Source of the DNA: Stomorhina lunata | Taxonomy: Eukaryota; Arthropoda; Insecta; Diptera; Rhiniidae | DNA: 64,000 nucleotides | Assembly (NCBI GenBank): GCA_933228675.1 | Contig: OW121744.1 | Location: forward strand, 60,772,928 to 60,836,927 | Reading direction: 5' to 3' | In this document: piece by piece, positions 20,981-32,399 of the stretch | Position numbering within the stretch: the first letter of the stretch is position 1 | How the letters are laid out: each line of letters begins with the position of its first letter | Notes under the pieces: generated by a model | What the model saw: only the letters and a program-made list of their open reading frames with translations | Told to the model about the DNA's origin: nothing | Database searches by the model: none | Translations under genes and position numbers: made by a program

Positions 20981-22736
20981 AAACCCTGTAGCGCATGCAT
21001 CAGCATCGTTGACAAATTGTCAGATAAATTATGCTCAAATTGAAAAAGAGCTTTTCGCAATTTTATTTGGTTGTATTAGATTTCACCAATACATTTATGG
21101 CAGAAATGTTGTTGTAGAAACAGACCACAAACCACTTGTTCCGTTATTCAAAAAGCCATTATACGATATTCCAGTACGACTTCAAAGAATTATGCTTAGA
21201 CTTTTAACATATAATTTAACTGTTGTGTACAAGCCAGGTAAAGATCTACTCATAGCAGATACTCTATCTAGGACACCGATCAAGGATGAGATTTGTTCAG
21301 ATTTAGACAAAGATATAGATATACAGTGTAACGCTTTAATAAATAATATAGAAATGCCATCAATAGATATAGAAACAATTAAAATGGAAACACAAAAAGA
21401 CAATATTTTGAAAAAAATATTTGGTTACATACAAAATGGTTGGCCAGAAAGCAAAAAACAGGTTGATACAGAAGTACAACAGTATTATCCTATTAAAGAT
21501 AATATAAGCCAAATAAATGGAATATTGTTTAATGGTAAACGCATTATAATTCCAAAATTGTTAAGATCTCAAATATTGCGTAATATTCACGAAGGCCATA
21601 TGGGTATTCAAAATTGTCAGAGTTTGGCTAGGTGCTCAGTTTATTGGCCAAATATAAACAATGATGTTTACAATATGGTATCTAATTGTGAAACTTGTTT
21701 AAAATTCAGAAATTCAAACCCGAAAGAAACGCTTGAAAGTCATGAAATTGTTGAAATGCCATGGTACAAGGTTGGTTGCGACCTGTTTGAGTTTGAACAG
21801 AGGATGTATTTATTGATCGTTGATTATTATTCCAAGTATTTTGAAGTGGAAATTCTAGGATCTGGTTATTCTTCTGTACAGGTTATTACAAAATGTAAAT
21901 CAATCTTTGCAAGACATGGTATTCCAAAAATTTTGATCTCTGATAATGGACCACCTTTCAATTCAAGTAATTTTAAACAATTCTGCATGGATTGGGGTAT
22001 AGATTTTACAACTTCAAGTCCTTACATATCTCGATCTAATGGTCTCGCAGAGAGGTCTATTCAAACAATTAAAAATATTTTGTATAAATGTAAAGATGAC
22101 AACACAGATCCCTATATAGCCTTTTTACAGCATCGCACAACACCCAAAAATAATATGCCTAGTCCAGCAGAATTACTTATGAGCAGAAAACTGAGAACAA
22201 AATTACCCTCTGTCTTGAAGGATCTTAAGCCAAAGATTAATAAATTAAAAAACATACAAGAAACTCTAAAAAACAATAAGTTGAATTCATCCAAGTATTA
22301 TAACAAAAACGCAGTGAAATTAAAACCAGTTGTTTTAGGTGAAAAAGTCAGGTTTAAAAAGAATCCCACATCCGTATGGTCTAAAGGTAAAATCGTAGAA
22401 ATATGCAAAGAGCCTAGGTCTTTTCTCGTAAAGGATGAAAATGGAGTAACTTATAAAAGAAATAGACAGCATATCATGAAATTATTACCTCCGAAACTAA
22501 ATATACATGAAAATGTTTATTCCAATTTGGATGGTAATACAGACTCTATTACTAATAATGGTGAAAATAAGAATATGAGCAATAACAATGAAAATGTTTG
22601 TGAAAATAATCATAATAATGAAAATATTGGTACAAATTGTAATAATGAAAATGTTAACAATGAAACGAGAACAGATAGTCAAAGTTATTCGAAATTTGGA
22701 AGAAAAATAATACCGCCTAATAGGCTTAATTTGTAA
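20925..22736 (+). pseudogene. gypsy pol, RNase H and integrase part
   Basis: In the frame shifted by one base relative to RT. RNase H: VDASKYAVGAVI, ASLTNCQINYAQIEKELFAI, ETDHKPLVPL, and GKDLLIADTLSR at its end. Integrase: an HHCC zinc domain (HEGHMGIQ ... CETCLKF), then the DDE core with VGCDLFEF, ISDNGPPFNS and NGLAERSIQTIKNIL. A chromatin/DNA-binding tail is followed by an Asn/Glu-rich C-terminus ending in TAA at 22734-22736. This 593-codon stretch from ATG 20955 is open, but without an N-terminal frame it would be made only by frameshifting. Confidence 0.88.
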
Positions 22737-22834
22737 AAAGAAGTTGTTATGATTACTATTCACATACATCCTTAAACAAAAACATTTTTGTATTTAATTT
22801 AATTTATCTTTACAAATTTATAAAAAAAGGAAGA

Positions 22835-22985
22835 TGTTATGGTACTGAAATTATAATTAATATCTTATGGTAACCCCGTTTAGTTTAAGTAGTCGGTATC
22901 CAATTAATTGTAATTACTATGAATAGTTTTATACCTCTTTGTAAGTTGTTAAAACATTAAATAAAAAGTACTCAAACACATAACA
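22835..22985 (+). repeat. gypsy 3' LTR
   Basis: 151 bp, same sequence as the 5' LTR. The polypurine tract AAAAAAAGGAAGA (22822-22834) directly precedes it. Followed by the target duplication GCATG. Confidence 0.93.
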
Positions 22986-23067
22986 GCATGTTGTGCTGTT
23001 GTATTACTTCCTTTAACGGCCCTTCCAAACATTTTCAATATAAGTGTTTGAATTAAATAAATATTGC
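22986..23067 (-). pseudogene. IS630/mariner-type transposase, middle fragment
   Basis: Reads KMFGRAVKGSNTTAQHA on the minus strand and leads directly into the C-terminal fragment at 18840 once the gypsy is removed (TTAQHA + CLYYF). Bounded on the right by the hAT target duplication. Confidence 0.6.
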
Positions 23068-23075
23068 AAGTAAAG

Positions 23076-24408
23076 TAGGGTTTGTAGTTCGGTTTTAACC
23101 GAAACCGAAACCTCGGTTTATTATGCCTCAAAACCGAAAACCGTAGAAAAAATTGCGGTTTTACCTATTTATTTTTCATATTTTTTTGCTGGTATTATTC
23201 AGAAATAACATTATAAATTTGCACGTAATTTGTCTATGAAATAAAGCAGAAGAATGAAAAAAAAAAACAAAAGGTGCCTTACAATGGCCGAATGGACAAG
23301 TACAAGGGGAAGACGGTATGTGACGGTATATTTCATAACCTGGGACTCAGCCGTATTTTTAGAACTTGTAATTCCAAGCGAACGCAAGAAACCATTAGAC
23401 AAAAGCTAATGGAGTTTAATATTTCACTTGATACAAATATCGATGTTTTTTATGAAACATTTCTTATTAATCCAGATGTGGATGAATTTCAAACCGACGA
23501 AAGCGAAAACAGTTTTGAAAAAGGCTCGTCGCCTTTTGAAACTTTGAATCATTTAAAACCGATTGCCCATATAAATTTGAACCTAGAGGCTGTTAGAAAA
23601 ACTGTTCGGTATTTCAATAATTCGTCAGTTCGTAATAATATTTTACAAACAAGCGTTAAAAAGCATCATAATCGTGAATTAAGTTTACTCTTAGATTTCT
23701 GCTTCTAGAAGAAAGTATTCATGAAAGTTTAGAAAAGCTGTCGACCTTAGATTTGCTTCTAACGACTTTGGAATTGTAAATCGTTACTTTAATATAGAAA
23801 AGCCCTAAGTCGTTTTTCATTCAAATTGCTTTTTAAAGCTTTAAATTATATAATTTTATAAAAGTATTTTAATTTCATACAACATTATTATGGCATTAAA
23901 TCCTTCAGAGAATTTAGTAAAAAACTGCGTTTAAAAAATTTCTGTATCTTCAAAACTTAAGATTTTATTTAGTTTATTTTCCCTGTCCTGTTATGTAAGA
24001 AAAATATTAGTTAGGGCTTTTCTATATTAAAGTAACGAAATGCTTTAAAAGATTCGTTGCTCTTCGTAAAAATGACCATTGATGCAATTTGTCGCTCGGA
24101 TGCAAATATTATACAAGCTAAAGGGGCTCTGCAATTTCTCTAAAAGAAACAGTACCTACTTATTTAAGAAATCCCCTCATATTTAGAAAACGTGAATTAA
24201 TTTCCTGAATTTTGGTATTAAATTAGAAATATGAGCTTTAATAAATATACCTTTGCTTTGTTTTAATAAAATTATCTAAATTTTACTACAAATTCAAATC
24301 AAAATAGTTTAATTTAAAAAACTGAAAACCGAACCGAAACCGGTCGGTTTTGCGTGTTTCAAAACCGAAACCGCGGTTTCTCATTTTCACGTTTTTTTGC
24401 AAACCCTA
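23076..24408 (+). mobile_element. hAT transposon, internally deleted
   Basis: Ends TAGGGTTTG / CAAACCCTA with a perfect 8-bp target duplication AAGTAAAG (23068-23075, 24409-24416), diagnostic of hAT. Both subterminal regions carry clusters of a CGGTTTT/AAAACCG motif (e.g. AACCGAAACCGAAACC), likely transposase-binding sites. It keeps a transposase fragment at 23274-23708 but not the catalytic or C-terminal dimerisation region. Inserted in the IS630-type pseudogene. Confidence 0.9.
23274..23708 (+). pseudogene. hAT transposase fragment
   Basis: From about 23495 the reading EFQTDESENSFEKGSSPFE... LNLEAVRKTVRYFNNSSVRN, then SVKKHHNRELSLLLDF, matches the hAT region in front of the catalytic core (the family continues with TRWNS). 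The frame then stops at 23706. The upstream part includes IRQKLMEFNISL. No BED zinc finger or hAT C-terminal domain remains, so the product could not transpose. Confidence 0.75.
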
Positions 24409-24416
24409 AAGTAAAG

Positions 24417-24640
24417 TTTTCTTGCTCTTCGTCGGGCCACTTTTTCGATCAGGCACTTTTTGGACTTTGTAAGACTTCATGTAATAACATTTTTTAACTC
24501 TTTCAACGAAAGATTTTGAAGCACCAGTTTTCCTGGTGCTAATATCTAATGTAAGTGGTAGGGTTTCGAACAAAATTAAGTTGTATGGCTTTTGCCAATT
24601 TTTTATTTCGCAGACCAGATATTCCACCACTTACAGGCTT
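24417..24640 (-). pseudogene. IS630/mariner-type transposase, N-terminal fragment
   Basis: Minus-strand reading contains VERVKKCYYMKSYKVQKVPD, like the DNA-binding domain/catalytic core boundary of this transposase group (KxYKVQKVPxR). Together with the pieces at 22986-23067 and 18557-18840 it outlines one ancient gene that lost its first catalytic region before the gypsy and hAT arrived. Confidence 0.62.
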
Positions 24641-24679
24641 TCTCTGGATTCCCAATCCTTTCTTGTAGCGACCTATTAC

Positions 24680-24965
24680 CCTTTGGACCGTGATTTATAA
24701 CGTTCCTACTTTGGAAAGAACATGTTGTGCGAACTAACGATATTACTCCAGCAAGAAAAGTGTTTAAAAATCATCACGAGGGAACTCGTAGAAGAGGACG
24801 TCCGAAACTTCCATGAAAAGACCAAGTAGAAGAAAATCTTTCTAAGCTTGGACTATTGAATTGGAAAATATGCGCGCTAAATCGAAGTGCTCGGAATTCT
24901 AAAATATGCTCGGCCTTTGACCTTAACTTTTTGTAAATATAGGTCAATTAAATAAGAAATTTCAA
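24680..24965 (+). pseudogene. LINE (RTE-like) 3' end fragment
   Basis: Encodes, with stops, HVVRTND.TPARKVF, GTRRRGRPKLP and EENLSKLG, the C-terminal tail shared with copies at 41820-42035, 53240-53360 and the duplicated 53361-54370 block. It ends at the common ACCTTAAC...TAAATATAGG...AATTAAATAAG tail. Confidence 0.75.
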
Positions 24966-25005
24966 GATACTTTTATCAGTTTTTTTTGCTCTAAGGACAA
25001 AGCCT

Positions 25006-25985
25006 GTAAAAAACAAGTAAGAAAGTGCTATAGTCGGTCAAGGCCGACCATACGATACCCTTCAACACTAAGGTCAAAGGTGTTTTTTTTCCTGTATAGA
25101 GACAAATATTTGCTAAAATTTGCCATCATACAAATATTTTCTCAAAACTTATATAATTTGGCTGTTTCCGTCATTCGGACTTATATGAGAGCTAGGGTCA
25201 AATTTGAACCGATTATCTCGAAATTTGGCGAATTGATTTTTACAAAAATTATGTATGAAAAAAATCAACTCAAAATTCTCATTATCTTCAGATTTAGAGT
25301 GTTTGAGGAGAGATTTTTGCCTCATTTAGTTCATTTTGAGAGAAGAGTTGCTATGGTCAAATTTGGACCGATTTCAACGAAATTTGGTGCAGTGATTTCA
25401 GTTTACATAAGCAGTATTTGTCTTAAATTTCATGAACAAATATTGATATTTGTGGCCAAAATTTCAACTCCGGGAAGTGGGACATATGGGAGGTATCATA
25501 AATAATGGCCCGATTTTGACGAATTTCAATAGCCATGGCCCCACTATCAAAAAAATGATCTGTTCCAAATTTCATCAAATTATATTTAGAATTGCGACCT
25601 GTACTTTGATTACATGGTTTACATTGGGGTCCAGCCAGCCGGACTGACATCGCTAAATCGGTTCAGAAATTGATTCTAAGCCTAATGGTATGGTAAAAGG
25701 TGGGTCTAAGACAAATATTTGTATGCGTTACATATATCAGCACAAACTTATAATATCCTTTCCACCTATGTTAGGGTATAAAAATGGGAGGTACCCGAAA
25801 TATTTGAACTCCCTTAAATATTTTTAATAGTCCAAAATATATGTATGTCTGTATTTGATCAATTTATCTTCAAAATAGACCAGATCGATAAGTGGATGGA
25901 TGTCAAACCAATATTTGTATCTGTTGCAAACTTAATTACAAACTTGTAATACCTTTCCCAACTACGTTGGCGTAGGCTCTAATCT
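25006..25985. repeat. Dispersed fly repeat (AAGTAAGAAAGTGCTATAGTC family)
   Basis: Starts AAACAAGTAAGAAAGTGCTA then TCGGTCAAGGCCGACCATAC and ATACCCTTCA. The beginning recurs at 62950-63110 at high similarity, and TTAGGGTATAAAA (25768-25781) resembles an inverted end. The interior is a degenerate mosaic of ATTTGRACCGATTTC-type and CAAATATT sequence, without coding frames I trust. Similar AT-rich repeats are abundant in fly genomes; the class (Helitron/DINE-like?) is unproven. Confidence 0.6.
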
Positions 25986-26582
25986 GTATGTAGCTCCTTG
26001 GTATTTTCTTGTTGCATAGTGTAAAGGCATTAAGTAAATAATATCTAAATATTTATTTTAGTTCAAAATTTTTATTTCATTTTCAAAAAAACAGACATAC
26101 AAACAAACAAATACATACAATCTTTAATATGAAATAAAATTATAAATTTACAAATTATTAATTATTTATTTAAATTATTCATTATAATTAGAAAATATAA
26201 AGATATAATAATTTATTAATAATAATAAAGTAGAATTAAGCAGAAGATACAATATTATTAAACGAAAATAAAAATTGTTTTAAATTATTTGTGTTGTTTT
26301 TTTGTTATTATAACTTAATTTATTATAATTTAAGACTTGTTTATGAAAAGATAAAAATATAGGCAAAAATTAATAATTTATGCAAAAAATTAAGAACTGA
26401 AAAGAAATAATTTGTTTGTTTTAAAATAAATATTTACAAAAACCAATTGTTGATAATTGTAGACGCTCGCACCTAAACGTAATAATTCCAACATAAAAAA
26501 TTTTAAGTAAATTTTGAAAACACTTTTTTACTATAAATTGTTAAAAATAGTAATTTTTATGAGAAGGTTATTTTTATAAGAA
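25986..26582. other. AT-rich intergenic, nothing recognised
   Basis: Simple A/T-dominated sequence with short CAAA runs near 26090-26115. No ORF, tRNA or transposon end visible. Confidence 0.6.
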
Positions 26583-26585
26583 TAA

Positions 26586-28624
26586 CACAGCACAACAAAA
26601 TAAAAAAAATTTCATGTGCTCTTAAAACCACTATACAATTTTAATGTATCATGACTACCTTTGTACAAAAATGGTAAAATTTTTAAATTCTATGACAAGA
26701 TTTAAAAAAAAAAAATTTTTTTTTAAATTGCAATTTTTTTAGACGTTTCTTCAAATAATTAATGATAACTCAAAAACTACTAGTCCGATATTATTAAAAT
26801 AAAATCAGAAAAATTAAGATTTACATAGCCTTTAATTCGTCTATATATCGCGTTCCAATCGGATCAATAGTATCGGAGTTATAATAAAAAACTTAAGAAA
26901 AAAATATATTTTTTATATAAAAATGGCAAAAATTTTCGTTTTAAAAAAATCATGAAAAATCGAAAAAGGCAAAAACCTTCCAGATTTATTATTTTATCGC
27001 ATAGCGACATATAATAGCAACAAAATGAGATATCGACCATAAAAATCGATTGATTTTTTTCGAATTTATTCACAATTTAGTGAATTCGCTCATTTTCACA
27101 AAATTTTAGTTTTTTGCTTGATATACGCATTATAGCGGGTTTTCAAATGTATGAAAAAAATAAATTTTCCAATTTCAAGGGATGCATGTCGGATTATTGT
27201 GAGATTTGGTGAGAAACTTCCACCCACAAAATTTTAGTCGAATTGAACAACGTTAACACGTAGCGCATAGGCCCCAAATCTGAAAAAACTGTAAAATTTT
27301 CAGTTTTTGCAAAATTAAAGCTATTTATTCGCCCTTTTGCAAAAAAGTGGATCCTGGTCCTTAGGGCAAACACAATGAGATTTACATATCTTTAAAATCG
27401 GTTAAACAGTTTTCGAGTTACTGATTTTATTTTAATAATATCGGACTACACCATTTTCAATTGAAATTGAGAAATATTCAATTGAAATTGAGAATATTCA
27501 ATTGAAATTGAGAAATTTTCAATTGAAATTGAGAATTTTCAATTGAAAATGAGAAATTTTCAATTGAAATTGAGAATTTTCATTTGAAATTGAGAAATTT
27601 TCAATTGAAATTGCGAATTTTCAATTGAAAATGAGAAATTTTCAATTAACATTGATAAAATCCTAATTGGAAATGAGAAACATTCAGTTGAAATTGAGAA
27701 ATTTTCAATTCAAATTGGGAATTTTTGAATTGAAATTGAGAAAAGTCCAATTGAAAATGAGAAATTTTCAAATGAAATTGAGAATTTTTAAATTTAAATT
27801 GAGAATTTTTCAATTGAAATTGAGAAAAGCACAATTGAAAATGAAGTTAAATTTTTTAATTGAAATTGAGAAGTTTTCAATTGAAAATGAGAAATTTTCA
27901 ATCGAAATTGAGAAATTTTCAATTGAAATTGAGAAATTTTAAATTTAAATTGAGAATTTTTCAATTGAAATTGAGAACACCCCAAGTGGAATTTCAACCT
28001 CATTTCAATTTAGGTTTTCTCAATTTCAATTCTAAAATTCTCAATTTCAATTGAAAATTTCTCATTTTCAATTGAAAATTTCTCATTTTCAATTGAAAAT
28101 TTCTCAATTCCAATTGAAAATTTCTCAATTTCAATTAAAAAAATCAACCTCATTTTTAATTGGCTTTTCTTAATTTCAATTGAAAAATTCTCAATTTAAA
28201 TTTAAAAATTCTCAATTTCAAAGTTTCTCATTTCCAATTGGGATTTTCTCAATTTCAGTTTACAAATTCTCATTTTCAATTGAAAAATTCTCAATTTCAA
28301 TTGAAAATTTCTCAATTTCAATTGAAAATTCTCAATTCCAATTGAATATTTCTCAATTTCAATTGAAAATTCTCAATTTCAATTGAAAATTTCTCAATTC
28401 AATTTGAAAATTTCTCAATTACAATTGAAAATGGTGTAGTAGTTTTTGAGTTATCATTAATTATTTGAAGAAACGTCTAAAAAAATTGCAATTTAAAAAA
28501 AAAATTTTTTTTTAAAAAATCTTGCCATAGAATTTAACAATTTTACCATTTTTGTACTAAGGTAGCCATGATACATCAAATGTATATAGTGGTTACTCGA
28601 GCACATTTTTGCTGTTGACCTGTG
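26586..28624. mobile_element. Long-arm foldback element, copy A (carries a nested insertion)
   Basis: Inverted termini CACAGCACAACA / TGTTGACCTGTG, with further arm matches: CATGTGCTCTTAAAACCACT, TGATGTATCATGACTACCTT-like and TTAGACGTTTCTTCAAATAA. TAA flanks both ends (26583-26585, 28625-28627) in direct orientation. A 988-bp TA-targeting element (27449-28436) has inserted at the inner edge of the right arm. Copy B is at 33814-34840. No transposase. Confidence 0.8.
27449..28436. mobile_element. TA-targeting foldback element made of ~20-bp repeats, copy 2
   Basis: Ends CACCATTTTCAATTGAAATT and the inverse ...CAATTGAAAATGGTG, flanked by TA. The left ~520 bp are about 25 tandem, slightly varying units of TTTTCAATTGAAATTGAGAA type, and the right ~450 bp the same unit inverted; unlike copy 1 there is almost no unique centre. 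The empty site survives in copy B of the host foldback (CGGACTAGTAG at 34662-34672), which proves the TA duplication and exact borders. ORFs of 60-90 codons here are repeat translations. Confidence 0.88.
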
Positions 28625-28627
28625 TAA

Positions 28628-29077
28628 TTAGTGATTGAAGTCATAAGACGATGGCCTGACTTATCTGTTTAATTCCATTTTTCCAAAAAATTTAATTAAT
28701 ACGTTTTGGTGCGAACATCCACAATTATTAATTTGTTAAATAACTATTTTTAAACACTACAAAAAATTTCAAGTTTTTTTTTGTTAAATGGTTTTTAAAT
28801 ATGAAGACTTCATAGAGCGTGTTACCAGCTCGTTTTTTAAAGTAGTATTGCCGCAATGCTTTTGGATATATACAAAGTAAAATAATCACTAGAGCTGCTT
28901 CTAAATACTTATTTTCCCGGCAACAACTGTAATAGGTCCTCTGTGAACAGTAATGGGCAAATTGTAGAAGTTGAAAGAGAAATTGTAACCGAATCCCGAA
29001 CCGCTATAATCACCCGGACTCAACGTAGTCTTACCTCTTAACAACAAATAGTAGCAGAGACACTGATTTGATGGATC
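28628..29077. other. Intergenic, no feature recognised
   Basis: Mixed AT-rich sequence. No ORF above background and no clear repeat boundary. Confidence 0.5.
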
Positions 29078-29086
29078 AGTGTGCTA

Positions 29087-30284
29087 TAGAGTGGTTCGAA
29101 AAAAACTGTTGAGTCGGATTAGAGATTATGTAAAAATGATTCTAAATTTTGTTTAAACATTTTTTACCACGCCTACAAATACCGCCCTTTTTGTATTTTG
29201 TTAACTATGACGCCATCTTAAGTCCGATCATAACACTTTGTATATACGTGTTCTGGGCTCTGTAAGGGCTACATTTCTACATTATAGTTTTTTACTACCT
29301 CATCAATTTCTAGACATAATTTTTTAAAATTCGATTCGTACCCACCCTAATGGAATCGAGTAAAAATCTAGTTTCTTTTTAAATTATGACCAGGAATAGG
29401 CAGCTCATACCACCAGTAGCCGATGAATATTTTTAATTTTCGTAAATATCAAGATCCTTAATAAAACTCGTGAAAATTAATATTAAAATCATTCAGTTGG
29501 AATTTGGATGTTAACAGAGTCGCTTTGTTAAAGAAAATACAAAAAAAAAAAAAAAAAGGCAAGAAACAAATTAAAATCCAATTTATAGCAACAAAATACA
29601 TGGTTCGAGAGAAAAACGAAATATAATCTCGAACATTGTTGCCACGACACTATTATTTTTGTAAACATTGGGTATATTTTTGTAAATATTCCCAATGTTT
29701 TTCAAAACAATTTTAGATTTTTATATGTTTTAGATATTTTTGATCTAAGAAAAATTTTTAATTAAAATATTTTTCTTTGGAAAATTGTTCGATAAAAATT
29801 AGATTTTATAGAACATTTTTCGATTTTTTTAAAAATTTTCAAATCTTCAACAGAAAAATTTATAATAAAAAAATTTTTCCATAGAAACATTTTTAATAAA
29901 AAAAGTTTTCTACAGAAACATTTTTAATAAAAATATTTGAAAAACAAATACCTATTTTTTGTCAAAAGTATAAAAAAGCGGCAACTCTGCCGACTATTTT
30001 TTTGTTCTGTTCTCTTTGCGCCGACCCGTGGTTATGACTATTAATTGACGTGGTAGTAAAAAACTATCAAAGAGAGAAATGTAGCCCTTACAGAGCCGCG
30101 TACATCGATATATAAAATTATGGGACTTAAAATGGCGACACATGGAACAAAGTACTAAAAGGGCGATATTTGTAGGCGTGGTACAAAAATAATTAAAAAT
30201 TTTTTAGAATTGTTTTAACATTATCTTTAATCCTAGGGGGTGACTGACACAACATTTTTTTTTGTATGAAAGGCGAACCGCTCT
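29087..30284. mobile_element. Mutator-like foldback MITE, copy 2, with an internal insertion
   Basis: Same termini as copy 1 (TAGAGTGGTTCG ... CGAACCGCTCT) and a perfect 9-bp duplication AGTGTGCTA (29078-29086, 30285-30293). The two arms are about 300 and 255 bp; the centre is split by a 640-bp insertion (29391-30030). Confidence 0.87.
29391..30030. mobile_element. Probable hAT-like non-autonomous insertion
   Basis: Cuts the centre of a Mutator-like MITE. The flanks share TTATGAC exactly (8 bp with one mismatch, ATTATGAC/GTTATGAC), as for hAT. The ends CAGGAATAGGCAGC and (inward from the right) CACGGGTCGGCGCA are only roughly inverted. No ORF. A small hairpin, CATTGGGTATA and TATTCCCAATG, lies near 29665-29700. 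Confidence 0.6.
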
Positions 30285-30344
30285 AGTGTGCTATATATCT
30301 CATATATCCCCCAAACATAAATATATTCCTTATATACCAAAGTA

Positions 30345-30545
30345 GTCTTCATTCAAGTAAAAACTGTATCGTCCATCGTGTAGAGTCCGCAACAGTTCAT
30401 TTATGGATTTTTGGTGAAACTAGAAACATTAAAATATTTTATAAAAACTGTTTTGTAATCCTCTGATTTTCCTCTATCTTTAATGCATTTACAATTTTTT
30501 TATTACTATGACCGATTTGACAAAAATTACAGAAACACGTGTTGA
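30345..30545. repeat. Dispersed repeat, copy 1 (pair at 63343-63505)
   Basis: CATTCAAGTAAAAACTGTAT, CCGCAACAGTTCATTTATGG and TGATTTTCCTCTATCTTTAA occur in the same order at 63343-63505. It lacks long ORFs. The two copies lie 33 kb apart in the same orientation. Confidence 0.7.
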
Positions 30546-31040
30546 AAAAAAGTCATTTCCATTTTTTTTGTAGCGTCCGCCACAGCACTTTAAAAGCGAA
30601 TATCTTTTTCTCCAAAAGAAGTATGTAAATTAACAAATGTCATTCGATAGCACAATCGATGGCCTAATATTCTCTGAAATCTGTGCAAAGATATCTAGTG
30701 TAGAACGGTAATGGGATACATTTAAGTACAACAAAATCCGTACAAATGTATCGTTCGTCACGCACGATTTGCCCATATACAAAAAGCGTTAAATGACACA
30801 AGATGCGATAGCTAAATCTCTATGTCTTTTGGAGTAGTCGTTAGTATTAGCTTGTGTGCGATCTTCTTGAAAAAGTAGAGTTATAGTCAGCTTAGGATCT
30901 AGTTGACTTTTGTTAACAGTTGACTTTTGGTGATGATGAGAAGTTCGTAAAAGGCTTTCCCTGCATATGCGTCGCCTTGCCGTACAGAAGGGATCTATTT
31001 CTGTGCTCTGTTTTCTCTGAAGAATTATGAGATCTGAGAG
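30546..31040. other. Intergenic, no feature recognised
   Basis: No ORF with recognisable similarity. Some lines could continue the neighbouring repeat or the minus-strand LINE, but I cannot show it. Confidence 0.4.
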
Positions 31041-31199
31041 GTTTTTACTTTGATGACCTATCTATAATCATTTGCCAATGTCCAAGGGACTTTATGTCTT
31101 GAACATCAAGAGCATTCTATATTACTGTTTAATAATTCATTCATTTTTTGTCTCCTAACGCCAAATTCTAAAAGGCTTGGTCTATGATTATATGAATAT

Positions 31200-32300
31200 G
31201 AATTTCAAATGTTGTTATCATCTGAAAATGAGTAGAAAGGATTGGAAGTTTGACGTAAAAGGTCGTTTATAAAGATAAGAAATAGAGTAGGGGAAAGAAC
31301 AGAGCCTTGCGGTACCCCTAAATTAATCATGAACTCGTTTAATGGGATTTCATCTATAACGACTAGTATAGTGCGATCTCTGAGGAAGACCGATATAAAT
31401 GTAAAAACAAGTTATAACCGACACAAAAAGCAATAACTTTTTATAGACGTGGCACGGAGCACACTCTATAAAACGTCTTGGATATATCCAGAGCCATAAC
31501 TTTACTTTCGCCAAAACGTTATGTTGATTGACACCATTTTTCCGATAGAGAGTTAAGCAGGTCTTCTGTAGAGCGTGCCCTACGAAATCCATACTGGGGG
31601 TTGCTTAGTAGATTCTTAGATTTCAGACATTTAACAAAATGGTGGTTCACGATATTCTTCATAACTTTGGAGAGTGCAGGGGGTTACTGCGTATCTCGAT
31701 TCGAAAGAAAAACTGTTCGAATTTGTATGCTTAAAGCATTGTGTTTCGAAAATATTTTCTTTCGAATCGAAATACGCAGTGGCCCCCCAGAACAAATTGC
31801 TATTGGGCGATATTTTTCAGGGTTGTTAGCCTCACCCTTTTTGGGGATTGGCGTAACACTAGCAACCTTCCAACACCGATTAAATTTACCAACGTGGTAC
31901 AAGGTGCTGAAAAGCTTAGCTAATGGACGAGCAAGCGTCGAACAGCAGTGCTTCAAGACCAGTGCTGGAATACCATCAGGCCCTGGAGACTTGTTTATGT
32001 TGAGATCCGCTAAAACACGTTTATGTACTTTCCGGCAAGTGAGAATTACTTGCGAGTAATTCAGCTAAAAGGTTAACTTTATCAACCGGATCTGTAAATG
32101 TTTGATCATCCTTTAAAAGAGAAGAAATTGAAGAACTAAACTTTTTCTGATCTCGTTTAACGAACGACCAGAAACTCTTACTGCCCCAAAAAGCAGCAAA
32201 AATTTTAGTATGAAGACGTTTGACCCGTACAGAGTTTCTTCACGTTTGCATTGCAAATTAGTAACTGGATTTTGGTTGTTATGACAGTTTCTGAAAGTAA
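31200..32300 (-). pseudogene. LINE (R1/Jockey-like) reverse transcriptase remnant
   Basis: Minus-strand reading has the RT opening WKVASVTPIPKKGEANNPEK and YRPIAIC, then, past a 109-bp MITE, SALSKVMKNIV and, in broken frame, NPQYGFRRARSTEDLL and MALDISK. The gene is littered with stops. Removing the MITE and one (C)AG restores the frame exactly. Related remnants lie at 42050-42275 and about 46030-46260. These LINEs move by target-primed reverse transcription. Confidence 0.78.
31680..31788. mobile_element. 109-bp MITE related to the G-ended element at 9669
   Basis: Termini GGGGTTACTGCGTATCTCGA (left) and, inward from the right, GGGGGGCCACTGCGTATTTC. The subterminal CTCGATTCGAAAG matches the 9669-10975 element. 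AG (or CAG) on both sides; excision restores the LINE frame (CS/ALSKV). Confidence 0.8.
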
Positions 32301-32399
32301 CCTTTCGGGGTCTGACTGCATGTTTGCACTTCTGATTGAACCAAGTTTAAGTGAACTTAGGTTTAATCAAATATTTTGAATGCTTCTAAAATTTTAACA

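Larger units (their letters stand above)
18841..22985 (+). mobile_element. gypsy-type LTR retrotransposon, recently inserted but defective
   Basis: 4145 bp with two 151-bp LTRs (TGTTATGG...ACATAACA) that appear identical base for base, and a perfect 5-bp target duplication GCATG (18836-18840, 22986-22990). Gene order is gag, reverse transcriptase, RNase H, integrase, with no env, as in Ty3/gypsy elements. Defects: a 240-bp MITE in gag, loss of the gag zinc-knuckle/protease region and the start of RT, and a 1-base frameshift between RT and RNase H. Identical LTRs imply a recent insertion, so it was probably copied in trans by an intact relative. Confidence 0.93.

Noticed and set aside
18841..22985. 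An endogenous retrovirus with envelope gene
   Set aside because: No env-like frame between integrase and the 3' LTR; only an Asn-rich integrase tail and the polypurine tract.
31601..32059. 152-codon plus-strand ORF
   Set aside because: Antisense to the R1/Jockey-like reverse transcriptase remnant and running through the 109-bp MITE.
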